From positions 240,132-304,131 of the forward strand of contig NZ_JAAXOQ010000001.1 in the NCBI RefSeq assembly GCF_012396015.1: 64,000 bases of DNA. Direction: 5' to 3'. The number at the start of each line of letters is the position of its first letter. The stretch's first letter is position 1. The notes below the pieces were generated by a model. That model was not told the origin of the DNA. It ran no database searches and worked only from the letters and a program-made list of their open reading frames with translations. The stretch comes from Tsukamurella spumae. GTDB lineage: Bacteria > Actinomycetota > Actinomycetes > Mycobacteriales > Mycobacteriaceae. The translations under genes and the position numbers were made by a program. This document shows positions 35,557 to 45,673 of this stretch, piece after piece.

Positions 35557-35820
35557 GTGAAGACCATGGAGACGTTGTTCGCGGAGTTGGCCGAGAAGGC
35601 CGAGGCGCGGCCCGCTGGGAGCGGGACCGTCGAGGCGCTGGACCGCGGCATCCATTTCCTGGGTAAGAAGGTGCTGGAAGAGGCGGGCGAGGTGTGGATC
35701 GCCGCCGAGCATCAGAGCGACGCGGACCTCGCGGAGGAGGCCTCGCAGCTGATGTACTGGCTGCAGGTGCTGCTCATCAAGCGCGGCCTGACGCTCGACG
35801 ACGTCTACTCGTACCTGTAG
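35557..35820 (+). CDS. hisE: Phosphoribosyl-ATP pyrophosphatase
   Basis: An 87-residue all-helical enzyme that converts PR-ATP to PR-AMP, the second step of histidine synthesis. The metal-binding set is in [37 protein letters not shown]. It is free-standing, not fused to HisI, as in mycobacteria. The start is GTG. It is followed 25 bases later by hisG with an intervening GAAGGA ribosome site. Confidence 0.95.
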   Translation: MKTMETLFAELAEKAEARPAGSGTVEALDRGIHFLGKKVLEEAGEVWIAAEHQSDADLAEEASQLMYWLQVLLIKRGLTLDDVYSYL

Positions 35821-35845
35821 AACCTCTCCGAAGGAACCGAAGAAC

Positions 35846-36691
35846 ATGTTGCGGGTCGCCGTACCGAACAAGGGCGCGCTCTCCGAGTCCGCCGCCGCCA
35901 TCCTGAGCGAGGCCGGCTACCGCCGCCGCTCGGACGCCAAGGACCTCACGGTCCTCGACAATGCCAACGAGGTGGAGTTCTTCTTCCTGCGCCCCAAGGA
36001 CATCGCGCTTTACGTGGGGTCCGGCGAACTGGACCTGGGGATCACCGGACGCGACCTCGCGCTGGACTCCGGTGCGCCGTTCACCGAGCGACTCGCGCTG
36101 GGCTTCGGCCGGTCCACCTTCCGCTACGCCGGTCCCGCCGGCACCGATTGGCAGCTGTCGGATCTGCAGGGCAAGCGGATCGCCACCTCCTATCCGAACC
36201 TGGTGCGCGCCGATCTCGCCGCCCGCGGCATGTCCGCGGAGGTCATCCGCCTCGACGGTGCGGTCGAGATCTCGATCCAGCTGGGCGTGGCGGACCTCAT
36301 CGCGGATGTGGTCGAGTCGGGTCGCTCGCTGCGGCAGAACAACCTGGTGGCCTTCGGCGAGGCGCTGCTCTCCTCGGAGGGCGTGCTGATCGAGCGGGCG
36401 GATTCGGCGCCTGCGCGGGCGAAGGACCAGCTCACGGCACGCCTGCAGGGCGTCGTCTACGGACGCCAGTACGTGATGCTCGACTACGACTGCCCCAAGT
36501 CGCTGCTCGATCGGGCCGTCGCGGTCACGCCGGGACTCGAGTCGCCCACCGTCGCGCCCATGGCCGACGATGCCTGGGTCGCCGTCCGCGCCCTCGTCCT
36601 GCGCCAGGACGCGAACCCGATCATGGACGACCTCGCCGACCTCGGCGCCAAGGCGATCCTCATGACCGACATCCGCGCCTGCCGCTTCTAG
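35846..36691 (+). CDS. hisG: ATP phosphoribosyltransferase, long form
   Basis: 281 residues. It catalyses the first, feedback-controlled step of histidine synthesis from ATP and [31 protein letters not shown] and the PRPP loop region [20 protein letters not shown] are typical. The C-terminal 75 residues ([23 protein letters not shown]) form the histidine-binding ACT-like domain of the long form. It is cotranscribed with hisE and ends two bases from the convergent thioesterase gene. Confidence 0.96.
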   Translation: MLRVAVPNKGALSESAAAILSEAGYRRRSDAKDLTVLDNANEVEFFFLRPKDIALYVGSGELDLGITGRDLALDSGAPFTERLALGFGRSTFRYAGPAGTDWQLSDLQGKRIATSYPNLVRADLAARGMSAEVIRLDGAVEISIQLGVADLIADVVESGRSLRQNNLVAFGEALLSSEGVLIERADSAPARAKDQLTARLQGVVYGRQYVMLDYDCPKSLLDRAVAVTPGLESPTVAPMADDAWVAVRALVLRQDANPIMDDLADLGAKAILMTDIRACRF

Positions 36692-36692
36692 G

Positions 36693-37526
36693 TCATCGGG
36701 CGGAAACCAGCAGCGTCTGCGCCCCGACGGCGAAGGCGCCGGCACCGTCGTACATCCGGGAGACGGTGGTGCCGATGCCCTCGCCCCCGACCAGCTGATC
36801 GCCCGCGACACCGATCCAGCCGTCCACCGGCCGCGGCGAGCGGTGCAAGTGCACGGTCATGTCCATGTTCATCCAGGTCACCGCCGTCGGGTCGAGGTAC
36901 GCGGAGATGCCGTTGGCGGCGTCGATCACGGAGAAGACCTGCACCAGGGGCGACGGTGCCTCGCCCGCGACCAGCGGTATCCGCGCCCGCATCCAGCACC
37001 ACCGCGGGCCGTCCTCGTCGGCGTCGGGCCGGTCGACGAACCGCCACTCGCACGCGGCGAGGAAACCCTGGTCCTTGAGGTGCTTGAAGAAGTCGGGCAT
37101 CGCACCGTCGACCTCGCCGGCCGGCGGTAGCGCGGGGGACAGATCCCGCGCGATCGCCGTGGTGTCCGACGATGCGAGGGCCCAGGCCTGCGCCCGGGCG
37201 ACGGTGCGGTACTCGCCGGAGCCGTCCACGCAGTCCATCTCCGCGGCGATCAGCGAGATCGTCCGGCCCGGCCGCGCCACCCACGCCCGCACCCGGGTCC
37301 GGGTGATGGGGACCACGCCGAGAAGATCGATGGTGACGCGCGAGACCCGTGCGGCGTCCCCGACCAGTTTCTCCATGGCGCGCACCAGGATCGCCGCGGG
37401 CGGCGCCCCGTGCTGCATGGTGTCGGCCCACACGCTGGCGGTGGACGGTGTCGGGTCGAAGACCTCGTACTCGACGCCGTCGGCGTCGAGGACTCCAGCG
37501 GGTCGGAAGAACGCGTCATCAGCCAT
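36693..37526 (-). CDS. Thioesterase-like protein (double hotdog)
   Basis: 277 residues resembling the acyl-CoA thioesterase-like superfamily (4HBT_3). Two hotdog halves are suggested: HGAPPAAILVRAME...RVTIDLLGVVPITRTRVRAWV, then PLVQVFSVIDAANGISAYLDPTAVTWMNMDMTVHLHR. The substrate acyl chain is unknown. TAGGAC lies six bases before the ATG. It is divergent from trmI. Confidence 0.72.
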   Translation of the reverse strand: MADDAFFRPAGVLDADGVEYEVFDPTPSTASVWADTMQHGAPPAAILVRAMEKLVGDAARVSRVTIDLLGVVPITRTRVRAWVARPGRTISLIAAEMDCVDGSGEYRTVARAQAWALASSDTTAIARDLSPALPPAGEVDGAMPDFFKHLKDQGFLAACEWRFVDRPDADEDGPRWCWMRARIPLVAGEAPSPLVQVFSVIDAANGISAYLDPTAVTWMNMDMTVHLHRSPRPVDGWIGVAGDQLVGGEGIGTTVSRMYDGAGAFAVGAQTLLVSAR

Positions 37527-37572
37527 GTACCAGTCCTACCGAGAGGTCGGATTCGCCGTGCGACCGGGGTAG

Positions 37573-38418
<846 letters not shown>

Positions 38419-38448
38419 CGTGGAAAGCCCCACTGAAAGGGAGCTGAA

Positions 38449-40170
38449 GTGACCGAGCCGGATCCGACCCGCCCGTCGAGCACCACGCCGGGTACCTCGC
38501 AGGCCACCTCCGCGGCGGTGCTGCACGAGCGCGTCGACGCGCTCACCACCCGCAACGCGAAGCTGCTCGAGACGCTGCGGGACGCCCGCAACCAGCTGCT
38601 CACCCTCCGCGAGGAGGTCGAGCGGCTCGGACAGCCGCCGTCGGGCTACGGGGTGCTGCTGGGCACCTACGAGGACGACACGGTGGACGTGTTCACGTCC
38701 GGGCGCAAGATGCGGCTCACCTGCTCCCCGAACCTGGACGTCGCGTCCTTCCGCACGGGCCAGACGGTGCGCCTCAACGAGGCACTCACCGTGGTCGAGG
38801 CGGGCGAGTACGAGACGGTGGGCGAGATCTCCACCCTCCGCGAGATCCTGGACGACGGTGCCCGTGCCCTGGTCGTCGGCCACGCGGACGAGGAGCGCGT
38901 CGTGCGCCTGGCCGCGCCGCTCGCGCTGCAGGCCTCCGAGGATCCGGGTCTCGACGAGTTCGGGCTGCCGCGGCGCAAGCTGCGCGTGGGCGACTCGTTG
39001 CTGGTCGACACCAAGGCGGGGTACGCCTTCGAGCGGATCCCCAAGGCCGAGGTCGAGGACCTGGTGCTCGAGGAGGTGCCGGACGTCGACTACTCCGACA
39101 TCGGCGGCCTGGGCCGGCAGATCGAGCTGATCCGCGACGCGGTCGAGCTGCCCTTCCTGCACAAGGACCTGTTCAAGGACTACTCGCTGCGGCCGCCGAA
39201 GGGCGTCCTGCTGTACGGTCCGCCCGGTAACGGCAAGACGCTGATCGCCAAGGCCGTGGCCAACTCGCTGGCGAAGAAGATCGCCGAGGTGCGGGGCGAG
39301 GACTCGCGCGAGGTGAAGTCCTACTTCCTCAACATCAAGGGCCCCGAGCTGCTCAACAAGTTCGTGGGTGAGACGGAACGGCACATCCGCCTGATCTTCC
39401 AGCGCGCGCGGGAGAAGGCCTCCGAGGGCACGCCGGTGATCGTCTTCTTCGACGAGATGGACTCGATCTTCCGCACCCGCGGGTCGGGCGTGAGCTCGGA
39501 CGTGGAGACCACCGTGGTCCCGCAGTTGCTCAGCGAGATCGACGGGGTCGAGGGCCTGGAGAATGTCATCGTGATCGGCGCGTCGAACCGCGAGGACATG
39601 ATCGACCCCGCGATTCTGCGTCCCGGCCGCCTCGACGTGAAGATCAAGATCGAGCGGCCCGATGCCGAGGGCGCGATCGACATCTTCTCGAAGTACCTGA
39701 CCGCGGCGCTGCCGATCCACGAGGAGGATCTGGCCGAGTTCGGCGGCGATCGCGAGGCGTGCGTGCAGGCGATGATCGAGCGGGTCGTCGAGCGGATGTA
39801 CGCCGAGACGGACGACAACCGGTTCCTGGAGGTGACCTACGCCAACGGCGACAAGGAGGTCATGTACTTCAAGGACTTCAACTCGGGCGCGATGATCCAG
39901 AACGTGGTGGACCGGGCGAAGAAGCACGCGATCAAGGGCTTCCTCGACACGGGGCAACCCGGTCTGCGGATCACCCATCTGCTCGAGTCCATCGTCGACG
40001 AGTTCGCCGAGAACGAGGACCTGCCCAACACCACGAACCCGGACGATTGGGCGCGGATCTCGGGCAAGAAGGGCGAGCGGATCGTCTACATCCGCACGCT
40101 GGTGACGGGCAAGAACTCCAGTGCGTCCCGGGCGATCGACACGGAGAACAACACCGGGCAGTACCTGTAG
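38449..40170 (+). CDS. mpa: Proteasome-associated AAA ATPase ARC/Mpa
   Basis: 573 residues. It unfolds Pup-tagged proteins and threads them into the 20S proteasome. The N-terminal coiled coil (about 20-65) recognises Pup. Two OB-fold units follow, then one AAA module with Walker A GPPGNGKT (257-264), Walker [13 protein letters not shown] (D335, E336) and an [11 protein letters not shown] sensor region. The last residues, GQYL, are the tyrosine-containing tail that docks on the core particle. The GTG has AAGGGAG upstream. It corresponds to Rv2115c. Confidence 0.96.
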   Translation: MTEPDPTRPSSTTPGTSQATSAAVLHERVDALTTRNAKLLETLRDARNQLLTLREEVERLGQPPSGYGVLLGTYEDDTVDVFTSGRKMRLTCSPNLDVASFRTGQTVRLNEALTVVEAGEYETVGEISTLREILDDGARALVVGHADEERVVRLAAPLALQASEDPGLDEFGLPRRKLRVGDSLLVDTKAGYAFERIPKAEVEDLVLEEVPDVDYSDIGGLGRQIELIRDAVELPFLHKDLFKDYSLRPPKGVLLYGPPGNGKTLIAKAVANSLAKKIAEVRGEDSREVKSYFLNIKGPELLNKFVGETERHIRLIFQRAREKASEGTPVIVFFDEMDSIFRTRGSGVSSDVETTVVPQLLSEIDGVEGLENVIVIGASNREDMIDPAILRPGRLDVKIKIERPDAEGAIDIFSKYLTAALPIHEEDLAEFGGDREACVQAMIERVVERMYAETDDNRFLEVTYANGDKEVMYFKDFNSGAMIQNVVDRAKKHAIKGFLDTGQPGLRITHLLESIVDEFAENEDLPNTTNPDDWARISGKKGERIVYIRTLVTGKNSSASRAIDTENNTGQYL

Positions 40171-40181
40171 GTCGGTGGGCG

Positions 40182-40199
40182 GCGGCGCACAAGCGCCGC
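40182..40199. terminator. GC hairpin between ARC and FHA-ABC genes
   Basis: GCGGCGC and GCGCCGC form a 7-bp stem with an ACAA loop 12 bases after the ARC stop. There is no T-run, so it may be a weak terminator or an mRNA end. Confidence 0.42.
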
Positions 40200-40226
40200 A
40201 CAAGCCCAGGGCAAGTCGTGTCTGCA

Positions 40227-40232
40227 TAGAAT
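40227..40232 (+). promoter_or_regulatory. -10 element before FHA-ABC gene
   Basis: TAGAAT lies five bases before a GTG (40238) and eight before the adjoining ATG (40241). It gives the exporter its own promoter within the proteasome locus. Confidence 0.5.
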
Positions 40233-40240
40233 GCTGCGTG

Positions 40241-42871
40241 ATGAGTACGGAAACTTCAGTTCTCACCGTCACGGTGGACGGTCAGACGCTGACCTTCGTC
40301 CCGGGTAAGACGGTGACCTTCGGGCGCACGCTCGAGTCGGACGTCACGATCAACCACCCGTTGGTCTCGCGGACGCACGCCGTCGCGACCGCGGGTCCGA
40401 CGGGGTGGATCCTCACCGACCGCAGCACCAACGGCGTGTTCGTCGGCGGCGTCCGGCGACCCACCATCGCGTTGAACGGCACCCAGCAGCTGATGTTCGG
40501 CGATCCCCGCACCGGTGCTCAGGTCGTCTTCTCGTCGGCACCCCGCTCGAACACGCCGCCCCCGCCGCCGGCGCGGACTCCGCCGCCGCCCTCGTCCCAG
40601 CAGCCCGTGCAGCACATCCCCACCGCGCAGCGCGCACCGTCGAATCCCGTGCCGCGCACACCGACTCCGCCGCCGGGGCCGAGCGCGCCGCCGTCGGCGC
40701 GCATCCCCGTGCCCCCCGCGGGGCAGAACCCCGCTCCGCCGTCACGACCGATGCAGCTGCCGCGACAGCAGGCACCGTCGGCCCCGATCCCGGCGCAGCG
40801 CGCCGAGGCGACCCTGCTGCAGGGGCCGGGCGGCGAGGTCGCGCCGCACCTGCGCGCGATGGCGGGGAACACCGGCCTGTACCAGGTCGCGAAGATGCCG
40901 CAGCGCCCCGTCGGTTCGGCGGCGGGCCCGGGCCAGATGACCATCGGCCGCACCCCCGACAACGACATCGCGATCGGCGACATGCTGGTCTCGCGCCGCC
41001 ACGCCCGACTGCTGACGGGCCCGCAGGGCCTGGTCATCGAGGACCTGGGCTCGGCCAACGGCACCCAGGTCAACGGCCGCCGCATCGGCGGCCCGACCGC
41101 TCTGCGCGACGGCGATCTGGTCACCGTCGGCAACTCGGACCTCATCGTCGAGCAGGGCCGCCTCGAGCGTCCCAAGGCGCAACAGTTCGCAGGCGCCGGC
41201 CTCGCGGTCCAGGGCATCACGCTCACCGTCGACGGCAACAAGACGCTGCTGCACGGGATCGACTTCCGCGCCGCCCCCGGCACGCTGACGGCCGTGATCG
41301 GTCCCTCGGGCGCGGGCAAGTCGACGGTGTCGCGGGTCGTCTCCGGCGCCGTCACCCCCACCGCGGGCCGGGTGGAGTTCGAGGGCCGGGACGTGCACCG
41401 CGACTTCGACGCGCTCCGCTCCCGCATCGGGATGGTGCCGCAGGACGATGTGCTGCACCGCCAGCTGACCCTGCAGCAGGCGCTGCGCTTCGCCGCCGAG
41501 CTGCGGCTGCCCCCCGACATGTCGAAGGCCGACCGCGACCAGGTGATCGACGGCGTGCTCGCCGAGCTGCAGCTCACCGAGCACAAGCAGACGCGGGTGG
41601 ACAAGCTCTCCGGCGGCCAGCGCAAGCGCGCGTCCGTCGCGATGGAGCTGCTCACCGGTCCGTCGCTGCTCATCCTGGACGAGCCGACCTCCGGGCTGGA
41701 CCCGGCGCTGGACCGCCAGGTCATGCAGACCCTGCGCCGCCTGGCCGACGCGGGCCGCGTGGTCATCGTCGTGACCCACTCGCTCACGCACATCGACATG
41801 TGCGACCAGGTGCTCCTGCTGGCGCCCGGCGGCAAGACCGCGTACTGCGGCTCGCCGAAGGGGGTCAAGGCCGCGATGGGCACGAGTGACTGGGCGGAGA
41901 TCTTCGACTTCGCAGCCAAGCAGCCCGATGTCGCGTGGCAGCGGTACCGCTCGGCGAATCCCGCCCCGCCGCCGCCGGCCCCGACCGGCGCCCCGCCGAG
42001 CCCGACGAAGGCGCCGCGGACCTCGACGCGCAAGCAGCTGTCGGTGGTCGCGCGGCGGCAGCTGCGACTGATCCTGGCCGACCGTGCCTACCTGATCTTC
42101 CTCGTCCTCATGCCGATCGTGCTCGGGGCGGTCACGCTGCTGGTGCCCGCCGAGAAGGGGCTCGCGGGGGTCGTCGACAAGGAGGTCGCGGCGCCGAAGA
42201 TGATTCTGGTGCTGTTGGTGATCGGCGCCTGCTTCATGGGTGCCGCGCTGACGGCGCGCGATCTGGTCGGCGAGCGCGCGATCTTCCAGCGCGAACGCGC
42301 GGTCGGTCTGCGGCCGGGGGCGTACCTGTCGGCGAAGACCGTGGTCTTCTTCGCCGCCGCCACCCTGCAGGCCGCGATCATGGTCGGCATCATGCTGATC
42401 GGCACCGCCACGCCGGACCAGGGTGCGATCCTCGCGAACGTCCCCGTCGAGCTGATCATCGACATCGCGGTCCTGGCGTGCGTGTCGACCCTGGTGGGCC
42501 TGTTGATCTCGGCGATCGCCAAGTCCGCCGAGCAGGTGATGCCGCTCCTCGTGGTCGTCGTCATCTCCCAGCTCGTGATGAGCGGCGGCCTGTTCGGGCT
42601 GCACGGTCGGCCGGGCCTCGAGCAGGTGTCGTGGCTGTTCCCCTCGCGGTGGGGCTTCGCGGCGTCCGCGTCGACGATCGACCTGCAGAAGGTGACCTCG
42701 GTGACCGCGACCGACCCCGTCTCGGGGCGGCTCGTGACGACCCGATCGAGCATCGATCCGCTCTGGGACTCCACGCCGACGCAGTGGGGCATCGCGATCG
42801 GAGTGCTCGCGCTCATGGCGGTCGTGCTCTGGACGGTCACGCGGTTCCGGATCGCGCGGCAGGCGGCCTGA
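40241..42871 (+). CDS. FHA-domain ABC exporter (Rv1747-like)
   Basis: About 876 residues. Two FHA phosphothreonine-binding domains are separated by a proline-rich linker. The first spans about 5-95 (GRTLESDVTINHPLVSRTHA); the second about 225-310 (IGRTPDNDIAIGDMLVSRRHA). An ABC ATPase follows with GPSGAGKST at 354-362, LSGGQRKRAS and LILDEPTSGLDPAL. The last 280 residues are an ABC-2 type membrane domain with six segments. In M. tuberculosis Rv1747 is phosphorylated by Ser/Thr kinases and affects export of cell-envelope lipids. Here it lies between the ARC and dop genes, which is not its mycobacterial place. The GTG at 40238 is an equal start candidate. Confidence 0.92.
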   Translation: MSTETSVLTVTVDGQTLTFVPGKTVTFGRTLESDVTINHPLVSRTHAVATAGPTGWILTDRSTNGVFVGGVRRPTIALNGTQQLMFGDPRTGAQVVFSSAPRSNTPPPPPARTPPPPSSQQPVQHIPTAQRAPSNPVPRTPTPPPGPSAPPSARIPVPPAGQNPAPPSRPMQLPRQQAPSAPIPAQRAEATLLQGPGGEVAPHLRAMAGNTGLYQVAKMPQRPVGSAAGPGQMTIGRTPDNDIAIGDMLVSRRHARLLTGPQGLVIEDLGSANGTQVNGRRIGGPTALRDGDLVTVGNSDLIVEQGRLERPKAQQFAGAGLAVQGITLTVDGNKTLLHGIDFRAAPGTLTAVIGPSGAGKSTVSRVVSGAVTPTAGRVEFEGRDVHRDFDALRSRIGMVPQDDVLHRQLTLQQALRFAAELRLPPDMSKADRDQVIDGVLAELQLTEHKQTRVDKLSGGQRKRASVAMELLTGPSLLILDEPTSGLDPALDRQVMQTLRRLADAGRVVIVVTHSLTHIDMCDQVLLLAPGGKTAYCGSPKGVKAAMGTSDWAEIFDFAAKQPDVAWQRYRSANPAPPPPAPTGAPPSPTKAPRTSTRKQLSVVARRQLRLILADRAYLIFLVLMPIVLGAVTLLVPAEKGLAGVVDKEVAAPKMILVLLVIGACFMGAALTARDLVGERAIFQRERAVGLRPGAYLSAKTVVFFAAATLQAAIMVGIMLIGTATPDQGAILANVPVELIIDIAVLACVSTLVGLLISAIAKSAEQVMPLLVVVVISQLVMSGGLFGLHGRPGLEQVSWLFPSRWGFAASASTIDLQKVTSVTATDPVSGRLVTTRSSIDPLWDSTPTQWGIAIGVLALMAVVLWTVTRFRIARQAA

Positions 42872-42891
42872 CCCGGCCCGATCGACACCGA

Positions 42892-42897
42892 TAGGCT
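42892..42897 (+). promoter_or_regulatory. -10 element, leaderless dop
   Basis: TAGGCT ends seven bases before the ATG at 42905. Confidence 0.52.
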
Positions 42898-42904
42898 GGG
42901 GCGC

Positions 42905-44395
42905 ATGCAGCGCATCATCGGTACCGAGGTGGAATACGGGATATCCGCGCCGAAGGACCCCACGGCGAACCCGATCCTCACCTCGACGCAGGCGGTGCTC
43001 GCGTACGCGGCGGCCGCGGCCGTCCCGCGCGCCAAGCGCACCCGCTGGGACTACGACCTCGAGTCGCCGCTGCGCGATGCCCGCGGCTTCGACCTCGGGC
43101 GCGGCGGGCCGGCGCCGATCATCGACGCCGACGAGATCGGCGCCGCGAACATGATCCTCACCAATGGCGCGCGGCTGTACGTCGACCACGCGCATCCCGA
43201 GTACTCGGCGCCCGAGGTCACCGACCCGCTCGACGCGGTGATCTGGGACAAGGCGGGGGAGCGCGTCATGGACGCCGCAGCGCGCTTCGCGTCGACGGTG
43301 CCCGGTGCCCCGGCCCTGCAGTTGTACAAGAACAACATCGACGGCAAGGGCGCGTCGTACGGCACGCACGAGAACTATCTGTGCCGAAGGGACACGCCCT
43401 TCGCCGCGATCGTGACGGGCCTGACGCCCTTCTTCGTGACGCGGCAGGTGTTCTGCGGCAGCGGCCGCGTCGGCCTCGGCGCCAGCGGCGATGAGGCGGG
43501 GTTCCAGCTCTCACAGCGCGCCGACTACATCGAGGTCGAGGTCGGCCTCGAGACCACGCTCAAGCGCGGCATCATCAACACCCGCGACGAGCCGCACGCC
43601 GACCCGGACAAGTACCGCAGGTTGCACGTCATCATCGGCGACGCGAACCTGGCCGAGACCTCCACGTACCTCAAGGTCGGCACGTCGTCGCTGGTCCTGG
43701 ACCTGATCGAGGCCGGCGTCGACCTGTCGGACCTGCAGCTCGCGGCGCCCGTGACGGCGGTGCATCAGGTCTCCCGGGACCTGTCGTTGACGGGGGTTCT
43801 CGAGCTCGCCGACGGCCGCCGCATGACGGCGCTCGACATCCAGCGCGCCTACGCGGACCGGGTCGGCGCTTTCCTCGAGGGCTCCGACGATGCCCGGGCC
43901 CTCGACGTGCACGCCACCTGGGTCCGGGTGCTCGACACCCTCGCCGATGATCCGCTGCGGCTCTCCGACGAGCTGGACTGGCCCGCCAAGCTGCGTCTGC
44001 TCGAGGGCATCCGGCAGCGCGAGGGGCTGTCCTGGGGCGCGTCCAAGCTGCAACTGGTCGACCTGCAGTACTCCGACGTGCGGCTCGACAAGGGGCTCTA
44101 CAACCGGCTCGTCGCACGCGGTTCGATGAAGCGCCTGGTCACCGAGCAGCAAGTGATGGACGCCGTGACGACGCCGCCCGAGTCCACCCGCGCGTACTTC
44201 CGCGGCGAGTGCATGCGCCGCTTCGGTACTGAGATCGCCGCCGCCAGCTGGGACTCGGTGATCTTCGACATCGGCGCGGAGTCACTGGTCCGCGTCCCCA
44301 CCCTGGAGCCGCTGCGGGGCACCAAGGAGCACGTCGGCGCGCTGCTCGACGGTGCCTCCTCGGCCCGCGAGCTCGTCGATTCCCTGCGAGGGTAG
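42905..44395 (+). CDS. dop: Pup deamidase/depupylase
   Basis: 496 residues. It deamidates the C-terminal glutamine of Pup and removes Pup from substrates. The fold is that of glutamine synthetase. GTEVEYGIS at the start carries the metal glutamates. [37 protein letters not shown], and [19 protein letters not shown] are the active-site blocks. The insert with residues near 43-75 (dop loop region) distinguishes it from PafA. It matches Rv2112c. Pup here ends in Gln, so Dop is required before ligation. Confidence 0.96.
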   Translation: MQRIIGTEVEYGISAPKDPTANPILTSTQAVLAYAAAAAVPRAKRTRWDYDLESPLRDARGFDLGRGGPAPIIDADEIGAANMILTNGARLYVDHAHPEYSAPEVTDPLDAVIWDKAGERVMDAAARFASTVPGAPALQLYKNNIDGKGASYGTHENYLCRRDTPFAAIVTGLTPFFVTRQVFCGSGRVGLGASGDEAGFQLSQRADYIEVEVGLETTLKRGIINTRDEPHADPDKYRRLHVIIGDANLAETSTYLKVGTSSLVLDLIEAGVDLSDLQLAAPVTAVHQVSRDLSLTGVLELADGRRMTALDIQRAYADRVGAFLEGSDDARALDVHATWVRVLDTLADDPLRLSDELDWPAKLRLLEGIRQREGLSWGASKLQLVDLQYSDVRLDKGLYNRLVARGSMKRLVTEQQVMDAVTTPPESTRAYFRGECMRRFGTEIAAASWDSVIFDIGAESLVRVPTLEPLRGTKEHVGALLDGASSARELVDSLRG

Positions 44396-44399
44396 GCGC

Positions 44400-44861
44400 A
44401 TGGACATCGGTCGCGAGGTGGGGAAGCTCTACGCGAGGGCCTTCCCGGAGGTGCTCAAGGCGCACGGCGAGCTGTACGTGCGATCCGGCGGACGGATCGG
44501 CCACAAGCTGCTCTTCGGCGTTCCCAGCCTCATCGTCCGCACCGTCGGTGCGAGGTCGGGGGAGCCGCGCACGACCGTCCTGACCTACGTCGCCGACGGG
44601 GCCGACTACGTCGTCGTCGCGTCCAAGGGTGGCGCTCCGCGCAATCCGGCGTGGTTCCACAACATGGTCGCCGCCGGCACCGTCGACGTGCAGGTCGGGA
44701 CGGAGCGGTTCCCGGCCACCGTCGAGGCGCTGAGGCCCGGTGACGCCGACTACCAGCGTCTCTGGGACCTCGCGGACCGCAACAACGGCGGCCGCTACGC
44801 CGCGTACCAGCGCAAGACCACCCGCCCGATCCCGGTCGTCCGCCTCCGCCCGGTGTCCTGA
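44400..44861 (+). CDS. DDN-type deazaflavin (F420)-dependent reductase
   Basis: A 153-residue split-barrel protein of the DDN/F420 nitroreductase family. IRTVGARSGEPRTTVLTYVADGADYVVVASKGGAPRNPAWFHNM includes the F420-binding residues. Members reduce quinones or nitroimidazoles with F420H2. The ATG at 44400 follows the dop stop by four bases. A long imperfect inverted repeat begins at its stop codon. The physiological substrate is unknown. Confidence 0.87.
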   Translation: MDIGREVGKLYARAFPEVLKAHGELYVRSGGRIGHKLLFGVPSLIVRTVGARSGEPRTTVLTYVADGADYVVVASKGGAPRNPAWFHNMVAAGTVDVQVGTERFPATVEALRPGDADYQRLWDLADRNNGGRYAAYQRKTTRPIPVVRLRPVS

Positions 44862-44926
44862 ACATCTTTCAAAGCGTTCTGCGACGGATTCGGCTCGTGC
44901 GCTCGCAGAATGCTTCGAAAGATGTT
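44861..44926. repeat. Long imperfect inverted repeat
   Basis: Two 24-base arms (44861-44884 and 44903-44926) match at 22 of 24 positions around an 18-base loop. The outer arm begins AACATCTTTC and ends GAAAGATGTT. The element is AT-rich against its surroundings and starts at the last base of the reductase stop codon. It could be a terminator, a dispersed palindromic repeat or a miniature-element scar. Confidence 0.82.
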
Positions 44927-44999
44927 GCGCCCGCGCCGAGAACAGATGGACGACGAGATCCAGTCGGTGTTCTACGACGGGGACGCACCAGAACGGTGA
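44910..44999 (+). other. Short reading frame, possible gene remnant
   Basis: A 29-residue frame (MLRKMLRPRREQMDDEIQSV...) starts inside the right arm of the inverted repeat and ends at 44999. No ribosome site is seen. The charged helical character resembles the C-terminus of a larger protein, so a leftover of a lost gene is likelier than an expressed peptide. Confidence 0.25.
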
Positions 45000-45018
45000 C
45001 CGACGGCGGACCGTCGGG

Positions 45019-45405
45019 CTACATGCCGATGCTGAGGTTCCGGGCGTAGTTGACGCGCCCGAACACGTCCTGCACGGCGAAGGGCGAGTACACCGGGACG
45101 CTGGTGGTGAACGAACGACCCTCCGGTCCGAACACGCTGACCTGCACGAAGCCCTGCGTCTGGTCCTCCTTCGCGAGCAGGAAGAACAGCGAGAACAGGC
45201 AGACCACGAACGCGCCGACGATCGCGAGGACGATCGCCCACGTGGGCGTCGTGCGGGTGTGCACGCTGTGGTCGGTCACGGTCCACTGCGCGCCCGTGAT
45301 CGGGAAGGTTCCCGACGGTGTGATGACCTGGGTGCGGGTGCAATGAATGTCGCCGATGCTGACGAGCACCGGTTCGGGCATGCCGGGCGGCGTGTACGGA
45401 TCCAC
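45019..45405 (-). CDS. Small membrane protein
   Basis: 128 residues, not recognised. A polar N-terminal 55 residues is followed by one transmembrane helix at about 57-78 (WAIVLAIVGAFVVCLFSLFFLL) and an outward strand-rich tail (QVSVFGPEGRSFTTSVPVYSP). It is probably a single-pass protein. The GTG at 45405 has TACACT six bases upstream. It is divergent from pup and separates dop from the pup-proteasome genes. Confidence 0.7.
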   Translation of the reverse strand: MDPYTPPGMPEPVLVSIGDIHCTRTQVITPSGTFPITGAQWTVTDHSVHTRTTPTWAIVLAIVGAFVVCLFSLFFLLAKEDQTQGFVQVSVFGPEGRSFTTSVPVYSPFAVQDVFGRVNYARNLSIGM

Positions 45406-45411
45406 GGGAGC

Positions 45412-45417
45412 AGTGTA
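45412..45417 (-). promoter_or_regulatory. -10 element, leaderless membrane protein gene
   Basis: TACACT on the minus strand ends six bases before the GTG at 45405. It is only six bases from the pup -10 on the other strand. Confidence 0.5.
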
Positions 45418-45423
45418 GGCCGG

Positions 45424-45429
45424 TAGGGT
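45424..45429 (+). promoter_or_regulatory. -10 element of the pup-prcB-prcA operon
   Basis: TAGGGT lies 49 bases before the pup ATG, so this operon has a leader of roughly 43 bases with the strong ribosome site AAGGAGG (45465-45471). It is one of the few leadered transcripts in the region, which fits high pup expression. Confidence 0.48.
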
Positions 45430-45478
45430 TGGATCATCGGGCCATGCGGCTCGGGATGGTCGCTAAGGAGGCAGCGAG

Positions 45479-45673
45479 ATGGCGCAGGAGCAGGTCAAGC
45501 GTGGCGGCGGCGGAGACGACGAGGACCTCGCGGGTGCACCGTCGGGAGCCGGCCAGGAGCGCATCGAGAAGCTGACCGACGAGACCGACGATCTCCTCGA
45601 CGAGATCGACGACGTGCTCGAGGAGAACGCCGAGGACTTCGTGCGCGCGTACGTCCAGAAGGGCGGCCAGTGA
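45479..45673 (+). CDS. pup: Prokaryotic ubiquitin-like protein Pup
   Basis: 64 residues, standard length. It is intrinsically disordered with a glycine-rich start. The helical ARC-binding region is [20 protein letters not shown], and the C-terminus VQKGGQ ends in glutamine, to be deamidated by Dop before PafA joins it to lysines of targets. The stop overlaps the prcB start as GTGA. Confidence 0.97.
   Translation: MAQEQVKRGGGGDDEDLAGAPSGAGQERIEKLTDETDDLLDEIDDVLEENAEDFVRAYVQKGGQ

Noticed and set aside
40742..43369. A long minus-strand open frame opposite the FHA-ABC exporter and dop
   Set aside because: It spans two real genes and their gap and has no recognisable domain. It is a compositional shadow.
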